This document shows, piece after piece, positions 1 to 7,743 of a stretch of 64,000 bases of DNA. The stretch's first letter is position 1. Each line of letters opens with the position of its first letter. The DNA is from Anaerolineae bacterium. GTDB lineage: Bacteria; Chloroflexota; Anaerolineae; Promineifilales; Promineifilaceae. Location of the stretch: assembly GCA_007123775.1 (NCBI GenBank), contig SLGK01000088.1, positions 20,286-84,285 on the forward strand. Direction: 5' to 3'. The notes beneath the pieces are model-generated. The model saw nothing but the letters and a program-made list of their open reading frames with translations. It made no database searches and was not told the DNA's origin. Position numbers and translations under genes: made by a program.

Positions 1-1
1 G

Positions 2-94
2 CGTTGCCTCCTGTTGTATACCGGCCTGCTGCCTCGCGCTTGGCGACGGCATGACTGGGGCTATTGGACGAAAGACGACCGTATCAAAATTTAA
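2..94 (+). CDS. C-terminal end of an upstream protein (partial)
   Basis: An open frame enters from the left edge and runs 30 codons to a TAA at 92-94, two bases before the ATG of the next gene. The visible end reads [13 protein letters not shown] and is rich in aromatic and charged residues. The tight spacing suggests it belongs to the same sugar operon, but too little is present to assign a family. It may be a sugar or glycosyl transferase by context only. Confidence 0.45.
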   Translation, partial: RCLLLYTGLLPRAWRRHDWGYWTKDDRIKI

Positions 95-96
95 CC

Positions 97-1224
97 ATGA
101 CTAAAAAGAAAATTCTCTTCGTCGGCGGCTCGCTCAACCAGACTCAAATGGTCCACGCCACGGCCGTTCACCTTCAGGCCGATTACGATTGTTACTTCAC
201 CCCTTTTTATGGGGATCCCCCCTACGACTGGTTAGCCCGGCTGGGGCTGCTAAACTTCACGATCTTTGGCGGCCGTTTCCGGGTGATGACCGAAACCTAC
301 CTGGCCGAACACGAACTGGCGGTGGATTTTCGGGGCCAGGCCAGCGATCCCTATGACCTGTACGTGATCACCACCGACCTCATTGTGCCCAAAAATATAC
401 GCGGTCGTAACACCATCTTGATCCAAGAGGGCATGACCGACCCAGAAGACTGGACGTACCGCCTGGTCCGCCGTTTTGGGCTGCCCCGTTACCTGGCCAG
501 CACCGCTGCTAACGGCCTCTCCCAGGAGTATGACTATTTTTGCGTGGCCTCTCCTGGCTACCGCGACTTTTTTGCTGCCAAAGGCATCGACCGGCGCAAA
601 CTGATCGTCACCGGCATTCCAAACTTCGACAACTGTGCCCAATTTTACGCCAACGATTTCCCCTACCGAAACTACGTATTGGTGGCCACTTCCGACGCTC
701 GCGAAACCTTTAGGCGGGATGATCGGGCGGGCTTTATCCGTAAGGCGCTGGCTATTGCCCACGGCCGTCCCCTCATCTTCAAGCTGCACCCCAACGAAAA
801 TCAGGCGCGGGCCAGCCGGGAAATTCGCGCCCTGGCCCCCCACGCCCTCATTTTGACCGAGGGCGACATCGGCCCCATGATCGCCAACTGTGACGTGTTA
901 ATCACCCAATACTCTACCGTCTCTTACGTTGGCCTGGCTTTGGGCAAAGAAGTACATTCCTATTTTGACGTGGAGATGCTGCGCCGTTTAACCCCGGTGC
1001 AGAATGGCGGGGCGTCGGGAGGCAACATCGCGGCCGTTTGCCGGGCGGTGCTTGAGTCCCAGCCGGTCCCGTCCGAGAGCGAGCTTGACCTGGGCCAGGC
1101 ACGACCTTATTCAGCGGTCTCAGCCAACGGCCGTTCCCCGGCAAAAAAACCGCAGCCAAACGGGCGTATACCGGCGCGGGGGGCGGCGCATTTGGCCCGG
1201 TTACGCCAGGAAGGTGGCCAATGA
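97..1224 (+). CDS. GT-B-fold glycosyl/polyol-phosphate transferase-like protein
   Basis: This 375-residue protein looks like the CDP-glycerol glycerophosphotransferase/polysialyltransferase-like branch of GT-B transferases. Visible marks are an N-terminal Rossmann start (KILFVGGSLNQTQM), a late FKLHPNEN motif near residue 230 and a C-terminal donor-site-like stretch CDVLITQYSTVSYVGLALG near residues 268-286. There is no signal peptide, so it should act on the cytoplasmic face, transferring an activated sugar or polyol phosphate to a surface glycan. The ATG at 97 is chosen over the TTG at 64 because the latter lies inside the preceding frame. Its last bases overlap the next gene by ATGA, so the two are translationally coupled. 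The C-terminal 50 residues are basic and Pro-rich. The family call is moderate and the substrate unknown. Confidence 0.6.
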   Translation: MTKKKILFVGGSLNQTQMVHATAVHLQADYDCYFTPFYGDPPYDWLARLGLLNFTIFGGRFRVMTETYLAEHELAVDFRGQASDPYDLYVITTDLIVPKNIRGRNTILIQEGMTDPEDWTYRLVRRFGLPRYLASTAANGLSQEYDYFCVASPGYRDFFAAKGIDRRKLIVTGIPNFDNCAQFYANDFPYRNYVLVATSDARETFRRDDRAGFIRKALAIAHGRPLIFKLHPNENQARASREIRALAPHALILTEGDIGPMIANCDVLITQYSTVSYVGLALGKEVHSYFDVEMLRRLTPVQNGGASGGNIAAVCRAVLESQPVPSESELDLGQARPYSAVSANGRSPAKKPQPNGRIPARGAAHLARLRQEGGQ

Positions 1225-2039
1225 GCGCGAAGCAATCGCCTCGCGTCGTCACCATCGTTCAGGCACGCACCGCTTCTTCGCGGCTGCCGGGCAAGGTATT
1301 ACGGCCGTTGCTGGACCAACCGCTGCTCATTCGCATGGTCGAGCGTGTACAGGCGGCCCGTCTGGTTGGGGTCGTCGTCGTGGCCACCACCACCGATTGC
1401 CGCGATGACGTCATTAAATTGATCTGCCAGTGGCAAGAGTACCACTGTTATCGCGGCCACCCGACCGACCTGTTAGACCGTCATTACCAGGCGGCCCGCC
1501 AATTCCAGGCCGACGTGGTGGTCAAAATCCCTTCCGACTGCCCTTTGATTGATCCGGCCGTGATTGATCGGGTGCTAGGCACCTACCTGGATAACCCCGA
1601 CGCCTACGATTACGTCAGTAATTTACACCCGGCCACCTATCCCGACGGCAACGACGTGGAAGTGATGCGTATGAGCGCCCTGGAAACGGCCTGGCGTGAG
1701 GCAACGCAAGATTTTGAGAGGGAACACACCACCCCCTTTTTGTGGGAACGGCCGTATCGCTTCCGCCTGGGCAACGTGATCTGGGAAACAGGCCTCAATT
1801 ACGCCGACTCCCATCGTTGGACCATTGATTACCCCGAAGATTACGACTTTATCAACGCCGTTTACAGTATTCTTTACCCGCGCCAGGCCGATTTTGACCT
1901 GTACGACATCCTGGCCTTGCTGAACGAAAAACCGGAACTGCAAACCATCAATCGCCACTACGCTGGCGTCAACTGGTATCGTCGCCACTTAGCCGATTTA
2001 CATAACATCCACGGCGAGAGGAGCTTTTTGGCAATTTAG
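1221..2039 (+). CDS. SpsF-like cytidylyltransferase (CMP-sugar synthetase family)
   Basis: A 272-residue nucleotidyltransferase of the SpsF/KdsB/NeuA fold. The N-terminal signature VQARTASSRLPGKVL (about residues 12-26) is the nucleotide-binding loop, and IPSDCPLIDP near residue 100 carries the metal-binding Asp. Family members activate acidic sugars as CMP derivatives; SpsF itself is from spore-coat polysaccharide synthesis. Here it sits in one operon with a NeuB synthase and a KdsC-like phosphatase, so it is the likely activating step for the sugar they make. It overlaps the preceding gene by four bases. The real nucleotide (CMP or other) cannot be read from sequence. Confidence 0.8.
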   Translation: MSAKQSPRVVTIVQARTASSRLPGKVLRPLLDQPLLIRMVERVQAARLVGVVVVATTTDCRDDVIKLICQWQEYHCYRGHPTDLLDRHYQAARQFQADVVVKIPSDCPLIDPAVIDRVLGTYLDNPDAYDYVSNLHPATYPDGNDVEVMRMSALETAWREATQDFEREHTTPFLWERPYRFRLGNVIWETGLNYADSHRWTIDYPEDYDFINAVYSILYPRQADFDLYDILALLNEKPELQTINRHYAGVNWYRRHLADLHNIHGERSFLAI

Positions 2040-2054
2040 ACGGATTAGATAACT

Positions 2055-2915
2055 ATGCTGCAACAAACTGATTGGGACCTATGTCAGACCACTGCCTTAC
2101 GCGTCCGCGAACACATCATCCGCCTGGCAACCAACGGCGGCTGCTTTGTCGGCGCGTCCCTCTCCTGCGTGGACCTGCTCGTTTACCTGTATACCCAATA
2201 CCTCAATATCCACCAGGAGAATCTGGCCGACCCGCAGCGGGATTACCTGTTTCTTTCTAAAGGCCACGACGTACCGGCTCTGTACGGCCTCTTTGTGGAA
2301 CTGGGCTGGCTGGCCCCGGAACGGCTGCAAAATCATTTGCAGACCAACGACGACATTTATTGGCATCCCAACCGAGCCATTCCGGGAGTGGAGTTTCATT
2401 CGGGGTCGCTGGGCCACCTGCTGCCGGTAGCGGTAGGCGTGGCTCTGGACTGCAAACTGCGCGGCCAGAACAACCGGGTGTTGGTGATGACCGGCGACGG
2501 CGAGCTGAATGAAGGCTCAAATTGGGAAGCGCTGCTGGTGGCCAGAGCCTACCGGTTAAACAACTTGACGGTCATCGTAGACCGCAATCGCTTTCAGGCC
2601 AACCTGGCTACCGAATCGCTCATTCCGCTAGAACCGCTGGCGAAAAAATTCAAGGCCTTCGGCGCAGTGCCGCTGTGGGTGGATGGGCATAATTTCTGGG
2701 CGCTGGACGAAACGTTCGAGATGCTGCCTCTGGAAAAAGACCGCCCCAGCATCATCCTGGCCCAAACGACGCGGGGGAAGGGCGTCCCCAGCCTGGAGAA
2801 TCGGGCCGACCGCTGGTTTTGCAACTTCACGGCTGCCGAAGTCGAAGATCTGCTGGCCGAATTACACGGCCAACATACGGCCGTTTTGACCTCTGCGCCC
2901 CAGGTAGTCAGGTGA
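2055..2915 (+). CDS. Transketolase N-terminal subunit (TPP-binding half)
   Basis: This 286-residue protein is the thiamine-pyrophosphate-binding half of a split transketolase. The TPP/Mg motif is seen as GDGELNEGSNWEA followed about 30 residues later by VDRNRF, and the substrate-side SGSLGHLLPVAVGVA precedes it. The partner half follows immediately. Split transketolases are common, but a pair placed inside a surface-sugar operon suggests a dedicated two-carbon transfer, or another TPP-dependent carboligation, that makes the precursor of the special sugar rather than the pentose phosphate pathway. The start ATG lies 15 bases after the preceding stop. Confidence 0.88.
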   Translation: MLQQTDWDLCQTTALRVREHIIRLATNGGCFVGASLSCVDLLVYLYTQYLNIHQENLADPQRDYLFLSKGHDVPALYGLFVELGWLAPERLQNHLQTNDDIYWHPNRAIPGVEFHSGSLGHLLPVAVGVALDCKLRGQNNRVLVMTGDGELNEGSNWEALLVARAYRLNNLTVIVDRNRFQANLATESLIPLEPLAKKFKAFGAVPLWVDGHNFWALDETFEMLPLEKDRPSIILAQTTRGKGVPSLENRADRWFCNFTAAEVEDLLAELHGQHTAVLTSAPQVVR

Positions 2916-2923
2916 GGGAATTT

Positions 2924-3826
2924 ATGACATACGAAGAGGCTCTGCGCGATATTGTTTTAGCCGACGAACGGTACATGGTCCTGACGGCCGAAAATCGGGC
3001 CGCCATTCGCAATCTGCCCGGTCTCTTGAACGGCCGTTTCGTAGACACCGGCATTACCGAGCAGGCGATGATCGGGATGGCCGCTGGCCTGGCCCTACGC
3101 GGGCGCATCCCCGTTGCCCACGCCCTGGCCACCTTTTTGACCATGCGTGCCTTTGAATTTATCCGCAGCGACGTGGGTATTGCCGCCCTGCCGGTCAAGC
3201 TGGTAGGTGGCGTACCCGGCTTTCTCTCTGATGGCAACGGCCCCACCCATCAGGCGTTGGAAGACGTGGCCCTGATGCGTGGCATTCCTCCCCTGGGCGT
3301 CTTTTGCCCGGCGGACGAGGCTGACCTGGTATGCGGTTTAGCGACGGTGTTGGCTGACGAACGGCCGTTTTACATCCGCCATATCGCCCGGCCGGCCGTT
3401 GTGGACCACGCTCCATTTGCCATCGGCCGGGCTGAAGAAATTCTCGCCGGCACAGATGTGGCCATTCTGGTCTACGGCTTCCTTTTTACTGAAGCCTACC
3501 GGGCGGCGCAGCTTTTGCAGAAGCAGGGCCTGTCGGTGCGACTATTGAATATGCGCACCCTCAAGCCGGTGGACGAAACGGCCGTTTTACAGGCTGCTCG
3601 CGAAACGAAACTACTGGTCACCATCGAAGACCATTTTCTAACCGGCGGCCTCTTTAGCATCGTGAGCGAGTTATTGGTGCGAGTGGGCCAAACGGCGAGT
3701 GTGCTGCCCATCGCCCTGGAAAATCGCTGGTTTAAACCGGCCCGCCTGGATGACGTGTTAGCCTACGAAGGCTTCACCCCGCCCCAGTTAGCCGAGAAAA
3801 TTATGAAGAAATTGGACACAAATTGA
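2924..3826 (+). CDS. Transketolase C-terminal subunit (pyrimidine-binding half)
   Basis: A 300-residue partner of the preceding gene. FVDTGITEQAMIGMAAGLA near residues 39-57 holds the Glu that activates the TPP aminopyrimidine, and the C-terminal transketolase domain contains VAILVYGFL and NMRTLKPVDE. The ATG at 2924 is chosen because it has GAGGGA just upstream; an in-frame GTG at 2912 overlaps the previous stop and is possible. The two subunits should form one heterotetrameric enzyme in the cytoplasm. A repeat with inverted arms follows the stop. Confidence 0.88.
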   Translation: MTYEEALRDIVLADERYMVLTAENRAAIRNLPGLLNGRFVDTGITEQAMIGMAAGLALRGRIPVAHALATFLTMRAFEFIRSDVGIAALPVKLVGGVPGFLSDGNGPTHQALEDVALMRGIPPLGVFCPADEADLVCGLATVLADERPFYIRHIARPAVVDHAPFAIGRAEEILAGTDVAILVYGFLFTEAYRAAQLLQKQGLSVRLLNMRTLKPVDETAVLQAARETKLLVTIEDHFLTGGLFSIVSELLVRVGQTASVLPIALENRWFKPARLDDVLAYEGFTPPQLAEKIMKKLDTN

Positions 3827-3828
3827 AA

Positions 3829-3942
3829 GTGACGGATGACCGACGACGGATGACGGAGAGTGATCGCCCTTCCGTCACTTTGACTTTGACAAGCTCCGTG
3901 CCGGCTCTCGGTCGTTCGTCCTCCGTCCTCCGTCCTATTTGC
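3829..3942. repeat. Intergenic repeat, family B (GACGGAGGAC type)
   Basis: The left arm has units such as GACGGATGACCGACGACGG and the right arm the inverted form CGTCCTCCGTCCTCCGTCC, separated by about 60 bases. It lies between the transketolase C subunit and the aminotransferase on the same strand. The same pattern recurs at several other gaps of the window. Confidence 0.75.
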
Positions 3943-3955
3943 GAGGAGAAACACT

Positions 3956-5293
3956 ATGCCCAATACCGTTCACTTTAACGACAACTACCCCCTGATCAGC
4001 CAGTCCGATGCCCTCTATGCGCGGGCGGCAGGGCTGATTCCGGCTTACACACAAACGCTGGCCAAAGGACCAACCCAGTACGTCGCCGGCGTGGCCCCCA
4101 AATATTTGCAGCGCGGCCAGGGGGCGCGGGTGTGGGACGTGGACGGCAACGAATACATTGATTTTAACGCCGGCATCGGTCCCATCTCCCTCGGCTACAA
4201 CGACGAAGCGGTCAACGCCGCCATTGTGGCCCAACTCAACGACGGCATTACCTTCTCCCTGGTGCATCCGCTGGAAGTAGAGGTGGCCGAACTGGTTCGC
4301 ACCCATGTACCGGGAGCCGAAGCGGTGCGCTATAGCAAGACGGGCGCGGAAGTGACCAGCGCCGCCGTGCGTCTGGCCCGCGCCTACACCGGCCGAGACA
4401 AAATTCTCTGCTGCGGCTATCACGGCTGGCACGATTGGTACATTGGCGTGACGGCGCGAGATTGGGGGGTGCCAACGGCCGTTAAGGACCTTACCCACAC
4501 CTTCGCCTACAACGACCTGGACTCCCTCACGGCCGCGTTAGACGAGGACACGGCGGCCGTCATTCTGGAGCCAATGACCTTTGATTTTCCCCAAGACAAT
4601 TTTCTGCACCAGGTCCGAGAGGCGTGCGACGCCAACGGCACGCTGCTCATTTTTGACGAGATGTGGACCGGCTTTCGCTGGGCGGTCGGCGGAGCGCAGG
4701 CATATTTTGGCGTCACGGCCGATCTCGCCTGTTTCTCCAAAGCCATTGCCAACGGGATGCCTCTGGCCGTCCTTACCGGCCGCGGCGACGTCATGGCCCT
4801 GCTGGATGAAGAGGTGTTTTTCTTCTCCACCTTTGGCGGCGAAGCCCTGTCTCTGGCCGCAGCCAAAGCCACCATTCAGGTAATGGTGGAACAGGACGTG
4901 CCCGCTTACCTGGCGGCACAGGGGCAAAAATTAATCGAGGGCTACAACCAGTTGGCGCAGGAATTGGCTTTTAACGAGTACACCTATTGTAAAGGGCATC
5001 CGGCCCGTTCGATGGTCGTCTTTGAGCCAGCGGCCGGCGACCCGCTGCTACTCAAATCGCTGCTGCAGCAGGAGCTAATCCGGCGCGGCATCCTCTGGTC
5101 GGGCTTTCACAACATCTGCTACAGCCACACCGATGAGGAAATCGCCTATACCCTGGCGGCCTACGCCGAGACGCTGCCGCTATTGGTTGAAGCCATCGCC
5201 CGGAATGACGTTGCCCAACGGCTGCGCGGCCGGCCGGTCCAGCCCGTTTTCCGCAAGACGAGTGATTTTAATACGCGGCCGCAGAAAAGATGA
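3956..5293 (+). CDS. Class III aminotransferase, glutamate-1-semialdehyde aminomutase-like
   Basis: This 445-residue PLP enzyme belongs to the class III aminotransferases near HemL. DEMWTGFRWA (about residues 228-237) holds the PLP-ring Asp, FSKAIANGMPL near 260 the Schiff-base Lys, and TFGGEALSLAAAKA follows the active site. A GAGGAGAAA ribosome site precedes the ATG. Heme synthesis is unlikely to be its job: no other early tetrapyrrole gene is near and it lies between a transketolase pair and an SDR of a sugar operon. I infer that it aminates a keto-sugar or keto-acid intermediate. The true amino donor and acceptor are unknown. Confidence 0.82.
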   Translation: MPNTVHFNDNYPLISQSDALYARAAGLIPAYTQTLAKGPTQYVAGVAPKYLQRGQGARVWDVDGNEYIDFNAGIGPISLGYNDEAVNAAIVAQLNDGITFSLVHPLEVEVAELVRTHVPGAEAVRYSKTGAEVTSAAVRLARAYTGRDKILCCGYHGWHDWYIGVTARDWGVPTAVKDLTHTFAYNDLDSLTAALDEDTAAVILEPMTFDFPQDNFLHQVREACDANGTLLIFDEMWTGFRWAVGGAQAYFGVTADLACFSKAIANGMPLAVLTGRGDVMALLDEEVFFFSTFGGEALSLAAAKATIQVMVEQDVPAYLAAQGQKLIEGYNQLAQELAFNEYTYCKGHPARSMVVFEPAAGDPLLLKSLLQQELIRRGILWSGFHNICYSHTDEEIAYTLAAYAETLPLLVEAIARNDVAQRLRGRPVQPVFRKTSDFNTRPQKR

Positions 5294-5295
5294 AC

Positions 5296-5316
5296 GTAAT
5301 TGGTAATTGGTGATTC
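5296..5316. repeat. Short family C repeat (GGTAATTG type)
   Basis: One and a half copies of GTAATTGGTAATTGGTGATT sit in the 25-base gap before the SDR start. The same unit makes longer two-armed elements at 27926-27988 and 30767-30826. Confidence 0.5.
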
Positions 5317-5318
5317 GC

Positions 5319-6128
5319 ATGAACGCAAACTTATTTGATTTGACTGGCCGCGTTGCCCTCGTCACCGGGGCGGCCGGGTTGTTGGGGCGGCAGCATTGTG
5401 ACGCTCTGGCCGAAGCGGGAGCCAACGTGGTGGCGGCCGACCTGGATTTGGCCGCATGTCAGGCTCTCGCCGCCACGCTGCCCACGCCGTCGCTGGGGGC
5501 GGCCTTAAATGTGACTGTGCCAGAATCGGTTACGGCCGTGTTAGACCAAACCCTCGACGCTTACGGCCGGGTAGACATTCTCATCAACAACGCGGCCATT
5601 GACGAAAAATTTGAGTCGCCCGCCCTGGCCGCCGAACAATCTCGCTTTGAAAATTACCCGCTGAACCTCTGGCTGCAATCGTTGGAGGTCAACTTAACCG
5701 GCGTCTTTCTCTGCGCCCAAACCATTGGGCGGCAAATGGCCGAAGCGGGCGGCGGCAGCATCATCAACATCGCCTCTACTTACGGCGTGGTCGCCCCTAA
5801 TCAGGCCCTCTACCGGGATTTGGACGGTACGCAGCGTTTTTACAAATCGCCCGCCTACCCCACGACCAAAGGAGCGGTCCTGGCCTTTACCCGTTACCTG
5901 GCCGCCTATTGGGGCGACAAGGGAGTGCGCGTCAACGCCCTTTCTCCCGGCGGAGTGCAAAATGGGCAGGATGAGGGTTTTGTGGCCCGTTACGCCGAGC
6001 AGACGCCGTTGGGGCGCATGGCCCAGGCCACCGATTACAAAGGGGCGGTCCTTTTCCTGGCCAGCGACGCTTCGGCCTACATGACGGGAGCTAACCTGGT
6101 GGTAGATGGGGGGTGGACGATATGGTAG
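5319..6128 (+). CDS. Short-chain dehydrogenase/reductase
   Basis: A 269-residue SDR. The NAD(P)-binding loop TGAAGLLGR lies near residue 16, NNAA near 96, and the catalytic Ser and YxxxK are in IINIASTYG and YPTTKGAV. The C-terminal GANLVVDGGWT is typical. The ATG at 5319 is preferred over an upstream TTG at 5307 that lies in the family C repeat. It resembles SDRs such as PtmA from flagellin nonulosonate loci, so it may oxidise or reduce the sugar precursor. It overlaps the next gene by seven bases. Confidence 0.85.
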   Translation: MNANLFDLTGRVALVTGAAGLLGRQHCDALAEAGANVVAADLDLAACQALAATLPTPSLGAALNVTVPESVTAVLDQTLDAYGRVDILINNAAIDEKFESPALAAEQSRFENYPLNLWLQSLEVNLTGVFLCAQTIGRQMAEAGGGSIINIASTYGVVAPNQALYRDLDGTQRFYKSPAYPTTKGAVLAFTRYLAAYWGDKGVRVNALSPGGVQNGQDEGFVARYAEQTPLGRMAQATDYKGAVLFLASDASAYMTGANLVVDGGWTIW

Positions 6129-6688
6129 ACAACGGCCGTTTCCATCCCGCACTCTTGACTAAAGCGGCCGGCGTTCGCCTGCTGCTGACCGACGTGGACG
6201 GCGTTTTGACCGACGGCGGCGTTTATTATTCGGCCACCGGTGAAGAGCTGAAGCGTTTTTCCCTGCGCGACGGCATGGGCGTGGAGCGACTGCGCCGGTT
6301 GGCCCAGATAGAGGTGGGCATTATCACCGGCGAAGCCTCGCCCGCTGTGGCCCGCCGCGCCGAGAAGCTGCAAATCAAGGAACTACATCTGGGCATCCGC
6401 GACAAAGCGGCCGTATTAGATGAGATCCTGGCCCGCCGCGAGCTGCACCCTGACCAGATCGCCTACATCGGCGACGATACCAACGACCTGACTATCATGC
6501 AGCGCGTTGGCTTAACAGCCGCGCCGGCCGATGCCTTTATCGCCGTACAGGCCGTTGTTGACTACGTCTGTCAACACCAGGGCGGGCATGGCGCTTTCCG
6601 TGAATTTGCCGAATGTATCCTGGTGGCCCGGCAATTGGTCAGGCAGCAGGCAAATGGCACAACGTATTCCGTATTGCGTACTCCGTAA
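6122..6688 (+). CDS. KdsC-like HAD phosphatase
   Basis: This 188-residue HAD-family phosphatase has LLTDVDGVLTDGG (nucleophile Asp plus acid Asp), the Lys in IRDKAAVLDEIL, and YIGDDTNDLTIM for Mg binding. It has the KdsC/N-acylneuraminate-9-phosphatase size and lacks a cap domain, as tetrameric KdsC-type enzymes do. Beside a NeuB synthase it probably removes the phosphate from a nonulosonate phosphate. ATG 6122 is chosen for the purine-rich GGGGGGTGG before it; GTG 6113 is possible. The last codons (TTYSVLRTP, stop) lie inside a family A repeat, so this C-terminus is repeat-derived. Confidence 0.82.
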   Translation: MVDNGRFHPALLTKAAGVRLLLTDVDGVLTDGGVYYSATGEELKRFSLRDGMGVERLRRLAQIEVGIITGEASPAVARRAEKLQIKELHLGIRDKAAVLDEILARRELHPDQIAYIGDDTNDLTIMQRVGLTAAPADAFIAVQAVVDYVCQHQGGHGAFREFAECILVARQLVRQQANGTTYSVLRTP

Positions 6689-6740
6689 TGGGTCGCAGAC
6701 TACCCCACACGCACTACGAAATACGCACTACGAAAATCAC
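6663..6740. repeat. Intergenic repeat, family A (GCGTAGTGCGTA type)
   Basis: The left arm CGTATTCCGTATTGCGTAC begins inside the last codons of the KdsC-like gene, and the right arm CACTACGAAATACGCACTACG lies before the neuB ribosome site. The arms are inverted relative to each other, giving an imperfect hairpin. Confidence 0.7.
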
Positions 6741-6759
6741 GTCTATTCAAGGAGGAATT

Positions 6760-7680
6760 ATGTGGAATTTACCCCGTGTTCAGGTTGGCGACAGGTTTAT
6801 CGGAGCCGGTGAGCCGGTCTTTATCATCGCCGAGATCGGTATCAATCATAACGGCTCGTTGGAGCTGGCCAAGAAGCTGATTGACGCCGCCATTTTTGCC
6901 GGTTGTGACGCCGTAAAATTTCAAAAGCGAACGCCGGAACTGTGCGTGCCCTATGACCAATGGTACGTGGACCGGGAGACCCCCTGGGGCCGCATGAGTT
7001 ACATTGATTACAAATACAAAATCGAGTTTGGCTCGGCCGAATTTACCGAAATTGACGCCTACTGCCGCGAGCGGGGTATTTTCTGGTTCGCCTCCTGTTG
7101 GGACGAGCCATCGGTGGATTTTATCGAGCAGTTTGACCCGCCGCTTTACAAAGCAGCCTCGGCCTCATTGACCGACCTGGGGCTGCTGCGGCGGATGCAA
7201 GAGACGGGCAAGCCGCTCATGCTCTCCACCGGTATGTCTACAATGGCCGAAATTGAAACGGCCGTAGCCCACCTGGACACCGACAACTTACTCATTGCCC
7301 ACAGCACCTCCAGTTACCCCTGCCCCCTGGAAGAAGTAAACCTCCGTATGCTTAGCACCCTGGCCGGGCAGTTCCCCGATATTCCGGTCGGTTACTCCGG
7401 CCACGAAGTCGGTCTGGCCCCCAGTTGGGCCGCCATTGCCCTGGGCGCGACCTTTATTGAGCGACATATCACCCTGGACCGGGCTATGTGGGGCAGCGAC
7501 CAGGCCGCTTCGGTCGAGGTCATGGGGATGCACCACCTGGTCCGCAACATCCGCGACATCGAAAAGTCGCTGGGCGACGGCGTGAAACAGGTTTATGCCA
7601 GCGAACTGTCCGCCCTCCGCAAATTGCGCCGCGTCGCCAGCAATGGGCATGGGCCGGTGGCGGCTGTGGCGGTTAAGTAG
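6760..7680 (+). CDS. neuB: N-acetylneuraminate synthase family protein, short form
   Basis: A 306-residue PEP-dependent sugar-acid synthase of the NeuB TIM-barrel type. EIGINHNGSLELAKKLIDAA at the N-terminus, AVKFQKRTPE, KAASASLTDLG, STGMSTMAEIE and the late GYSGHEVG and ERHITLDRAMWGSDQAASVE are the family landmarks. It condenses PEP with a six-carbon amino sugar (or its phosphate) to a nine-carbon acid. A strong GGAGG precedes ATG 6760. Most NeuB proteins have about 340-350 residues with a C-terminal antifreeze-like SAF domain that completes the neighbouring active site; this one stops after a short Ala/Val tail and lacks it. It may need a separate partner or act differently. Confidence 0.88.
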   Translation: MWNLPRVQVGDRFIGAGEPVFIIAEIGINHNGSLELAKKLIDAAIFAGCDAVKFQKRTPELCVPYDQWYVDRETPWGRMSYIDYKYKIEFGSAEFTEIDAYCRERGIFWFASCWDEPSVDFIEQFDPPLYKAASASLTDLGLLRRMQETGKPLMLSTGMSTMAEIETAVAHLDTDNLLIAHSTSSYPCPLEEVNLRMLSTLAGQFPDIPVGYSGHEVGLAPSWAAIALGATFIERHITLDRAMWGSDQAASVEVMGMHHLVRNIRDIEKSLGDGVKQVYASELSALRKLRRVASNGHGPVAAVAVK

Positions 7681-7686
7681 GAAAAT

Positions 7687-7742
7687 ATTGCGTAGTGCGT
7701 AGACGCTTTTACGCACTACGCACTACGCACTACGCAATACGC
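7687..7742. repeat. Intergenic repeat, family A
   Basis: ATTGCGTAGTGCGTAG, then ACGCTTTTACG, then three tandem CACTACG units ending in CAATACGC. The arms pair almost perfectly. It fills the gap between neuB and the GNAT-like gene, where it could end or stabilise the neuB transcript. Confidence 0.8.
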
Positions 7743-7743
7743 C

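Noticed and set aside
3956..5293. hemL of tetrapyrrole synthesis
   Set aside because: Operon context is surface-sugar synthesis; hemH is 43 kb away on another unit and no other hem gene is near.
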